The notes under the pieces are model-generated. The model did no database searches. It worked only from the letters and a program-made list of their open reading frames with translations, and was not told where the DNA came from. Both the position numbers and the translations under genes were made by a program. From positions 2,987,145-3,013,091 of the forward strand of contig BFEA01000104.1 of the NCBI GenBank assembly GCA_003427395.1: a stretch of 25,947 bases of DNA, in the 5' to 3' direction. Positions 19,930-25,947 of this stretch are shown in pieces. Source of the stretch: Chara braunii (Eukaryota > Streptophyta > Charophyceae > Charales > Characeae). Every line of letters begins with the position of its first letter. Within the stretch, counting starts at the first letter, position 1.

Positions 19930-20275
19930 CTATGTGCACAGGGTTCGAGGCCAATGGGGCGCCACTGCCGTCCACGGGATAACGATTAGTTCGTTAAAGG
20001 GGAGCAATATTGAGTAGGGTGGGAAGTATGTGTCGATAATAACAAACCCAACCTCTACGAACCCTGAACAACGGTTTGCCGGAGGGAAGTAGTATCGCCT
20101 GCCGATCTGCGCGACAGCTTCTCGTACGTCCCACTCGCATACACGTGTTCTTTCCACGTTGTAGGGAAAAGGTCGTGTGGGTACGGGAGGTACGGGAGGC
20201 AGGCGCCCAATCGGAGGGTACTTGTCAGTCCACATATCAATCACGAGGAGAAAATAATCCTCAATCAATCCTTTT
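19930..20275 (-). CDS. Short minus-strand gene, 101-residue unknown protein (exon 2)
   Basis: Exon 2 begins at 20275, right after a textbook acceptor CCCCTTCTTTGGCAG (minus strand, AG at 20277-20276). The first ATG in frame is at 20235 and the TAG at 19932-19930, giving 101 residues. The product starts MWTDKYPPIGRLPPVPPVPT and continues with CEWDVREAVAQIGRRYYFPP and FVIIDTYFPPYSILLPFNEL. It has no signal peptide or membrane helix I would trust and no family I recognise. An upstream intron of 123 nt (donor GTATGAG at 20398) would sit in the 5' UTR; exon 1 has no ATG. It could equally be the leader and first ORF of a minus-strand retroelement. Confidence 0.5.
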
Positions 20276-20398
20276 CTGCCAAAGAAGGGGAAAAAACACT
20301 CGTAAGTTTAATCATGCATGCAACTGACGGGACCGGTCGCGGCTCAACTTTAGTTAGCCACGCTATGTTGATTCAACTCCAATCACCAATCCTCATAC
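20276..20398 (-). other. Candidate 5'-UTR intron, 123 nt
   Basis: The minus-strand donor G/GTATGAG (GT at 20398-20397) and acceptor TTTGGCAG (AG at 20277-20276), with a T-run and pyrimidine tract before the AG, fit a small plant intron. Confidence 0.45.
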
Positions 20399-20646
20399 CC
20401 GCACTGACGATCCCGGCCGTCGCGTGCTAACTCCCACCACTGCGATCGTCACCCCGCTATCGTAAACTCGACACGGTTCACCCAGATCCCACAGTCCGTC
20501 GTAGCGATCCAGCGCGCAACCGGCCAGTCTATCGTCAGCCCGACAGGACTTTCGGACTCGCGTCAAACACTCTGCCTAGCCACTGCTTCCCGGAAGCTGG
20601 CTTGAGAGTCGAGAACGTAAGAGAGATTTGCGGACGCGCTTGCGGG

Positions 20647-20840
20647 TTTTATAGTTGCGACAGGGGATATAGAAGGGGGAGAAGGTGACGGGAAAGCTGA
20701 GGTGTAAGAGGAGAAGCAGGAGGAGAAGACTTTGAGAGGAGTGCTCTACGAACGTCATGTTGATCCCTCGAAACTCAAGGTTCAACCAATCAGATTCGCC
20801 ACGCAATAGGAAGGTCCTATTGATCCGCGCACCTGATTGG
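20647..20840 (-). promoter_or_regulatory. Candidate minus-strand promoter: TATAAAA and paired CCAAT boxes
   Basis: On the minus strand TATAAAACCCG lies at 20653-20647. About 140-190 bp upstream sits a nested inverted repeat: CCAATCAG (20786-20793) with CTGATTGG (20833-20840) outside, and CAATAGGA (20804-20811) with TCCTATTG (20815-20822) inside, with equal 10-bp spacers. This puts CCAAT boxes at both ends. Transcription would start near 20620 and run leftward into the 101-codon gene. Confidence 0.5.
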
Positions 20841-21544
20841 CGAGCGGGAGTTATCGATGGATCGACCGGGCGTCGTGCGCCAGACTCAGAGGGGGAGAAG
20901 AGAAAAGGCGCGAGAAGTAGCGCAAGACGGGTCCAAGATTCAGATGATCAAGAAATGGAAATGGGCGCGCAAAAAGCAAGGCAGGAGAGAAAGAGAGAGA
21001 GAGAGGAAAAGCAGTTACGGGGAGAGAGAAAAAGGAGGGAGAAGGGAAGGGAGGCGCGGGAGGGAGCGAGGCGGGGGACAGAGAGGAGAAAGCTTGGCAT
21101 ATGCGGTGCCGTCAACAAAAAGAGAGAAAAAGGTACCAAAACAGTTACAGCCTAATTCAAAATTGAAATCACCATATCCGCGTGCGAAAAAGCGACGTGG
21201 GAAAGGAAAACTCTACGCCTATTCGTATTCGCGCAAAATTCTGAGAGTTTTCCCCGACGCGACCAAGAACATTCACACATATGAAAAGGACACGTCGAAG
21301 TTCCGCTTATCCCGGAATTCCCAACCGCCGAGCCCAATTCCCCATGCGCTCGCTAAGGCGCATGTAAATTCCCATGTATTTCCCGACTTGCAAAAAGGAA
21401 AAACAGAACCCGGAAATCGAAAAAGCTTCTAGAAAAAAGGAAATGCAGCATTCGAAAACAAGAAACCGAAAAGGGGGTTCTTAATGGGTTTGATATGGTA
21501 CATAAACAGGGGTACGAAAGATAACATGGGTTCGGGAAGTGGTT

Positions 21545-21560
21545 CGTCACATATGTGACG
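21545..21560. repeat. 16-bp perfect palindrome CGTCACATATGTGACG
   Basis: CGTCACATATGTGACG is exactly self-complementary. Its halves (CGTCACA and TGTGACG) look like the right and left termini of an LTR separated by TA, but no LTR pair was traced. Confidence 0.6.
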
Positions 21561-21938
21561 CGCAGGGGGTTCCAAAATTATGCGATCTCCTGATTGCATG
21601 TCATGGCGGAAGAGGAAAGAGAAAGAGGGAGAACAAAGTGATGCATGAGGAACCAAACACATCAGCAAGGCTTCTAGAAAGAAGTTCAAGGGGTGGTAAC
21701 TAAGCCGCGGATGAGATGGTGACAACATCCGTGGTAAGATCTCCGCAGCCCTGTCATATGCAACCCTCTGCCTCGTGGAGATTGTCCAGGTGACGCCATC
21801 ATGGTCCACCTGATCTCCGTGTGCTCTGCACCCCTGCTCGTTGCCGTCCGTCGAATCAGCGCGTAGGTTGATGTCATCGTCGATAGCGTGATCTTCGCGA
21901 AGCTTACTGATTCGTGCCGATGAAGGGAGGAGAGGAAA

Positions 21939-21950
21939 GGGGGGGGGGGG
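21939..21950 (+). repeat. G12 run after a purine tract
   Basis: Twelve G residues follow GAAGGGAGGAGAGGAAA. On the minus strand this is a pyrimidine tract just downstream of the ORF Y stop. Confidence 0.9.
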
Positions 21951-21965
21951 TCAAGTGAATGGGAT

Positions 21966-22595
21966 CTACCGCCTAGTTGGAATAGGCCAGTAGAGGCGGT
22001 ACATGGAGGGGAACTCGCGGGGATGACGGGGAGGAAGTGGGGGTAGGAAGCGATTCATCCCTTCCATTGTCACCGAGAGCTCCTCATATCGGATAATCCG
22101 GTGGAAGTGGGGGAAATGATCGCCACTGCGGGGAAGGGAAGCGAGGTAGTCGCGATAGAAGGAGGAGAGTGTGCGGAAGAGCGCCGCTCGAAAGACCTCG
22201 AAGTGGCGGCAAGCGGGGATTGTCCTCGTGGCGACGCAGTAAACCTCTACCATTTTGCATCGCTCCCATGCAGTGCTGAACAGCAGGAGATGCCAGCAGA
22301 ACGTCGAGGTAGCGGATTGAAGGGAGGCGTGGGGTTGGACGGTGGCAAGTAGACGGGTAAAATAGAAGTTGCGGAAGAGATGGGGATGGAAGGGATGGGA
22401 AGGGAAGGTGACGGGGGTACGGATCTGCTCGAGGGTGAGGAAATCAAGGGGTCGGCGGGACAGCGTCCGAGGACGAAGGCCTATCGCCCGCATCGGTACG
22501 TGGGCGAACTGGGGGACGGGTGGGGCTGGAGGAGGAGGGGGATCGGCTCTGTCTCCGTCGCGTGGTACTTGAGGTGGCGGCTGCAGGGTCGCCAT
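21966..22595 (-). CDS. ORF Y: unknown 209-residue protein overlapping ORF X
   Basis: On the minus strand an intact frame runs from ATG 22595 to TAG 21968-21966. Codon third positions are overwhelmingly C or G, which supports real coding. The N-terminus (residues 1-35) is Pro-rich (DPPPPPAPPVPQ). The rest is rich in Phe, His and Arg, with LDFLTLEQIRTPVTFPSHPF, LLATVQPHASLQSATSTFCW and FEVFRAALFRTLSSFYRDYL, and ends RLYWPIPTRR. No signal peptide or known domain was recognised. Its first 152 nt overlap the end of ORF X in another frame. ORF X, the integrase and this frame lie on one strand in order, which suggests one element, but that link is inferred. Upstream of the ATG the frame stays open to 22832. 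Confidence 0.6.
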   Translation of the reverse strand: MATLQPPPQVPRDGDRADPPPPPAPPVPQFAHVPMRAIGLRPRTLSRRPLDFLTLEQIRTPVTFPSHPFHPHLFRNFYFTRLLATVQPHASLQSATSTFCWHLLLFSTAWERCKMVEVYCVATRTIPACRHFEVFRAALFRTLSSFYRDYLASLPRSGDHFPHFHRIIRYEELSVTMEGMNRFLPPLPPRHPREFPSMYRLYWPIPTRR

Positions 22596-22857
22596 CTTCG
22601 GGCTTCGGCGGCTCTGGATCCCTGGTCGGATCGCTACCGATGCGTAGGCTAGCTTCGCTGGCGAACTCCAGCTGGCGCTTCCCGGTGGCAATTTCTTCAC
22701 GCTTTTGCGCTGCTTCCGGATCTTCCGCCTCCGTTCCCGTGCACGTTGCTTCCTCCGGCAAGGCTTCCCACTCGGACCCGGTCCCTTCTTCTTCCTCTCC
22801 CTTCTCACTCTGCTCGCCCTCGCTATGTTCACTATAGCTTCCCTCCTCCGATGTTTC

Positions 22858-22888
<31 letters not shown>

Positions 22889-23357
22889 TCGTCGATCACC
22901 ACTTCCTCTGCCCTCGGATAGAAGGCATGAGGAATGATCTCGTATGGCTTCAGATACTCCTGTCGCGATGGTAGCGTATCCTCGTCCCTAGGTTCCTCCA
23001 AGCACGCAGTCCACTGAAGGTACGGATCCAATGATCGCTAAAAAATGTACAGAGCAGGACTGTCGTCACTCTGAAAATGGATGTCGGCGAGAGATCGTCT
23101 GCCAACTGCACGATTGGTGCGATAAGCTCCTGCGCAATCAGGTGGAGTCGACCCGGTCGTACCGATCCGAAGAGAAAGCCAAGAAGATCTCCTTCCACGT
23201 TAGTCCTCCAGGCCTGTATGATCAGCAGCTCCGGATTCTCGATCCACGTGGGATGCTCGCTAGTGCCTGTCCACGTCACCTGTACTCTGGCCAAGGAGAA
23301 GGACAACTCAAAAGTTTCGTGCCAAAGTCGCCAATGTCCAAGATTGATAAGAGGGAC
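22444..23357 (-). pseudogene. ORF X, middle and acidic C-terminal part
   Basis: On the minus strand a frame opens after TAA 23360-23358 and reads GHWRLWHETFELSFSLARVQ, PTWIENPELLIIQAWRTNVE and QELIAPIVQLADDLSPTSIF. Near 23030-23040 it must shift frame to continue as DPYLQWTACLEEPRDEDTLP. There follows a strongly acidic stretch (DDEDEEEDDDDEE and more Glu/Ser) and a basic Ser/Pro/Arg end, ending at TGA 22446-22444. The acidic region is probably disordered. Family unknown. A 23-kb pyrimidine-rich gap separates this from the N-terminal part: only about 110 nt (roughly 23365-23470), and it could be an intron or decayed sequence. Confidence 0.5.
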
Positions 23358-23470
23358 TTAAAGAGGCTCGAACGAGAAGGAAAGAGAAGGATGAAGATCA
23401 GACTGCTAGAAGGTGGGGAAGAGAGAGGGAAGACCAAAGATAGAGAGAGGAGCAAGAAGATCAGCGTGGT

Positions 23471-23953
23471 TCATTGGGGATGGGGGAAGGGGACGAGGGT
23501 TGGGATCGCAACTGGCCGCTCGCGCGGTGATCGGCGAATATTGTCTAGATCCGATGTAAAGATCGGGATGATGTTATACCCTTGCCGGGCGAGGACGTGC
23601 TGCCACTCGTTGGACACTTGCTCCGTCCACGCGCGTAGCGAGGTCAAGATCGCAGTATGCCACAACAGATTGACCGAGCTGATGTCGCCGGTGAATGCCA
23701 CCACCGTGGTAACGTGGCTCGTCCTGGGACCCGCTCGCCGATGAACTGCAGTTACCTCCGCGAATACCACTGCGTGAGGACTGCCTTCGATTCGAAACGC
23801 GGCGACGGCACAGATACCTTCGTGGCAGAAGAATCACACCAGACGCCAAAGATCCGCATTGAGCCAAGGGTGACAAACTTGCCGAATCTCTGAGATGTGG
23901 CCACGTGGCTGCAACAGCTGCGCGTCAAGAACCCGCTCCGTGATAAAACTCAT
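23471..23953 (-). pseudogene. ORF X, N-terminal part, downstream of integrase
   Basis: The minus-strand frame starts at ATG 23953, 52 nt after the integrase stop, and reads MSFITERVLDAQLLQPRGHI. It passes one TGA (23836-23834, apparently from CGA) and continues with AAFRIEGSPHAVVFAEVTAV, LLWHTAILTSLRAWTEQVSN and HVLARQGYNIIPIFTSDLDN. The last 20 codons before TAA/TAG at 23471 look non-coding, so the true exon probably ends near 23520. The family is not recognised. Its place after integrase is where env-like or accessory ORFs sit in some Ty3/gypsy elements. No membrane segment typical of an envelope protein is visible. Confidence 0.5.
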
Positions 23954-24005
23954 GGCGAGGTGGGAGAGGAGGACGAAGGACAAGAGGGAGAAGGAGGAGA
24001 GAGAG

Positions 24006-25238
24006 TTAGACCGTCGTTGTTCTCCTCGCTTTCCGAGGAGGAAGAGGGAGGAAGATCAGAAGGAGGAAGAAGACGGAGGTAGGAGGTATGTGGACGATGG
24101 GGACAGAGCTATGGCTGGCACTAGCCTCAGGCGCGATGCGCACTGTGTTGGCGCCGTTGGGTCCGAGTTTGGCAACGCGAAAATAGCCAGAGAACTTGGG
24201 AGCGAGTTTCCAGTCGCGTGCACATTTACGTACCTGCACTAGGTCCCCTAATTTATATTGGTACTGGGGCCCAGCATTTCCATTCCGGGCCTCGTAACTA
24301 CGGACCTGTCTACCGTGGGCCAGTTTGGTCATCCTTTGCCTTTTTCGGGCTGGCTTCGAGATGGCCCGTTCCATTAATTCGGTATACCTTTTGGCCTTGG
24401 CCTTGAGAGCTGCACGCGTGTCTCTACCCCCTGCTTCGACAATTTCCAAGTTACCCCGGTAATCGACACAGGGGAGGCTATTAGTTCGAAGCTGAAAAGG
24501 GGTAAACCCCGTAGACTCATGAGGGGTGGCCCGGTGGATCCCAACGATCTGATATACGATTTCGGGCCAAGAACGCGNGTNGTGTGCCGCTAAGTTCCTG
24601 CGAAGGGCGGTTTTAATCATACGGTTGACATTCTCGGCCAACCCGTTCGACTGGGACACGTGGGGTGCCATGTGTCGCAGAGTGACGCCCCTTCGCGCAA
24701 GCAGTTCCTCTACCTCACCTTTAAATTCCGACCTATTGTCAGTTAGAATTTCTTCCGTATCTAGATGGGTATAGAGGAATCGTTTGATGTACGTAGCTAT
24801 TTCTGCGGCCTTTCGGGTCTTACAGGGATAGACTTCGATGTATTTGGAAAAATGGTCAATTAAAACCAATAGGATAGAATATTCACAGCGGTTTGGGCCA
24901 GGTGGCACGTCAATATCTGTCGTGTCCATACTGACTCGCTGGAAAGGACGCTCTACTTCCGTTGGTACGATCGTGTTTGGTCCCCAAATAGGGGCGCGAT
25001 CAGCGGCACAGACCAGACAGTTAGCGACAATGTACTTGACGTCATCTCGTATATTAGACCAGAACCATCGGTTCTGGTCTACAGTTGCCTTTGTGACACG
25101 TATTGCAAAATGAGCGGCCTGTTCTTCGTGAGCGGATCGGATCCAATCGTATCTCTGGAAGGGATGGGGAACTGTCAACCACGAACCTGATCCGTCAATT
25201 TTACGCTTTTCCAAATGACCGTTGATCCATCGATAGTC
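24006..25238 (-). pseudogene. Ty3/gypsy integrase
   Basis: Minus-strand frame open from after TAG 25241-25239 to TAA 24008-24006. Numbered from the TTG at 25214, the zinc-binding HHCC region has H29, H35, C66 and C69 (NCLVC). The catalytic core has D97 (SMDTTDID), D159 (LTDNRSEF) and E194 (NGLAEN). There are 34 residues between the last two, one fewer than the usual 35. The C-terminal module KLGDLVQVRK and KFSGYFRVAKLG is the GPY/F-like fold. No chromodomain follows; the tail after about residue 372 is encoded by a pyrimidine-rich tract and may not be translated. Two ambiguous bases (24578, 24581) leave two residues unknown. Integrase joins the cDNA to the genome. The frame is continuous with the PHD finger upstream except for the single TAG. 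Confidence 0.9.
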
Positions 25239-25421
25239 CTAAGATCTCTCGGTTGCCCTACACCTGTTGTGTTTGGTGAGGTGGCCCAATGATAGTCCCG
25301 CTAATTTTGCTAATAAAATTTTATCCGTCCAAACCTCCGCTCGTCGGTATTTTTCGTCGTATTCAGGGTCGTCCGTACGGGCGGCCTCAAATCGAACCTC
25401 CGTGGGGAGCTTGTTCGTTCT

Positions 25422-25583
25422 ACACAGGGGGCATCTCCATTCCTTGCTACTCGTCCGATATCGAACGCAGGCCCCGTGCGCACGGTTGACACACGTGGCA
25501 CATTCTACCCAATCGACAAATCCGGTCTCGAAGGGATGACTGTCGACCCCATAAACTTATGCAATACACGTGCAAAAATAGCA
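25422..25583 (-). pseudogene. PHD-type zinc finger in the pol reading frame, between RNase H and integrase
   Basis: In exactly the integrase frame, the minus strand encodes C4HC3 ligands: Cys at 25583 and 25574 (CYFC), Cys at 25502 and 25493 (VECATC), His at 25478, Cys at 25469, and Cys at 25433 and 25424 (WRCPLC). The spacing is CX2C-X23-CX2C-X4-H-X2-C-X11-CX2C. The conserved Trp sits two residues before the seventh ligand, as in PHD fingers. One TAA (25559-25557) falls in the first long loop. Upstream, 25584-25733 is Ser/Thr/Pro-rich; downstream, about 60 residues including YDEKYRRAEVWTDKILLAKL lead to the integrase. PHD fingers read histone H3 tails; a targeting role is inferred. A RING-like or degenerate treble-clef finger is the alternative. 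Confidence 0.7.
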
Positions 25584-25749
25584 GAACTTATCGGGGAGGG
25601 TGGCGAAGAAAGCGGAGGACGTGAGAGGGGGAGATTTAGTAGGAGATGAAGGGGTTGCGGAGGCGAGTGGGGTAGTCATGATGACAGAGGGGGAGAGATG
25701 GGACTGACTTGTGGAGGGAGTGGAACAAACAAATTAGTCCTCGTGCCAC

Positions 25750-25947
25750 TTACTGCTTCGACAAAATCTCCACTTGGCCATACCGGGGTCCAACCTCCTG
25801 TTTAGGTTCGTTCCACGGAATTACCTCCTCATTCTTCGGAACTTTCTCAGGCCGGTGCAGCCGTGTCAGTCCGTCTGCATTCCCGTGTCTCTCGTGCTTC
25901 CGATGACGAATGTCAAAGTCCATGCTCTGCAGCACCGTTGCCCATCG
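25750..25947 (-). pseudogene. Ty3/gypsy RNase H C-terminus, cut by the window edge
   Basis: The minus strand enters at 25947 with RWATVLQSMDFDIRHRKHER and HGNADGLTRL. This corresponds to the Ty3/gypsy RNase H end in which a W.. LQ.. DF.I.. H..G..N..AD.LSR pattern is standard. RNase H removes the RNA template during reverse transcription. The frame ends at TAA 25752-25750 and is shifted by one from the PHD/integrase frame, so a frameshift lies between about 25736 and 25750. The reverse transcriptase should lie outside the window. Confidence 0.85.

Larger units (their letters stand above)
20841..21965. other. No gene seen; purine-rich and repeat-like DNA
   Basis: Open frames such as 20857-21432 (+) owe their length to a GA-rich tract (about 20970-21095, GAGAGA and GGGAGG words on the + strand) and show no domain. 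A perfect 16-bp palindrome and a G12 run lie further right. Confidence 0.45.
25214..25947 (-). mobile_element. Partial Ty3/gypsy element continuing outside the window
   Basis: The RNase H end, PHD finger and integrase on one strand in canonical pol order identify a Ty3/gypsy-type LTR retrotransposon entering from the right edge. Its integrase extends to 24006, and ORFs X and Y may belong to it. No LTR of this element was recognised with confidence inside the window. Confidence 0.8.

Noticed and set aside
20857-21432. 191-codon + strand ORF
   Set aside because: Length comes from a GA-rich tract giving Arg/Glu/Lys repeats; no domain and no coding-like third positions.
22520-22837. + strand ORFs opposite ORFs X and Y
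   Set aside because: They are antisense shadows of the GC3-biased minus-strand frames.
23471-24005. Retroviral-type envelope gene after integrase
   Set aside because: No signal peptide, fusion peptide or membrane anchor is visible in ORF X or ORF Y.
1-25947. CRISPR arrays, rRNA and tRNA genes
   Set aside because: No regularly spaced short repeats with unique spacers, no rRNA core words and no complete cloverleaf were seen.

Overview
This window looks like repeat-rich nuclear DNA of a green-lineage (streptophyte) eukaryote. The grounds are a plant-type mitochondrial nad6 fragment, a plant-type L1 LINE with a zinc-binding reverse-transcriptase tail, two kinds of Ty3/gypsy retrotransposon, GT-AG-like splice signals, and large stretches without genes. 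A charophyte such as a member of the Characeae would fit, but that is a guess from style and not proven. I see no prokaryotic operons, rRNA or tRNA genes.

Layout. 1-1712: a (CT)40 microsatellite, then GC-rich DNA without a gene, dense in E2F-like (TTTCCCGCC) and G-box (CACGTG) motifs, small tandem duplications, and a T-rich tract flanked by near-identical direct repeats. 1755-1973: nuclear copy of part of nad6. About 1969-9604: a near full-length L1-type LINE on the + strand. It has a long ORF1 with a zinc knuckle, and an ORF2 with endonuclease, reverse transcriptase and CCHC tail. It ends in a 3' hairpin and A37. Eight in-frame TAG/TGA stops and three frameshifts disable it. 9846-10415: an unidentified protein-coding remnant split by a tiny retroposed stem-loop with its own target-site duplication and A26. 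10428-12330: the 3' end of a minus-strand chromodomain-type Ty3/gypsy element, with a candidate LTR region. 12331-14852: no gene seen, small repeats only. 14853-16094: an unidentified coding-like remnant running into a 229-bp tandem repeat.

16588-19250: a TATA promoter with paired bZIP half-sites, then (from about 17850) a GC-rich coding remnant on the + strand ending at a strong splice donor. 19930-20840: a minus-strand gene model with paired CCAAT boxes, a TATA box, a 5'-UTR intron with good splice sites, and a 101-codon ORF. 21966-25947: a minus-strand block read from the right edge. It holds the RNase H end, a PHD zinc finger, a Ty3/gypsy integrase with D,D,E, and then two further ORFs (X and Y) that overlap out of frame.

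The most unusual signal is the PHD finger lying in the integrase reading frame between RNase H and integrase of the right-hand Ty3/gypsy element. It may act as a chromatin reader, analogous to the chromodomain at the C-terminus of the other Ty3/gypsy element in this window. The same block carries extra ORFs downstream of integrase. Nearly all coding units are broken, so this is mostly a graveyard of mobile elements; the minus-strand genes at 20 kb and ORF Y are the least damaged.
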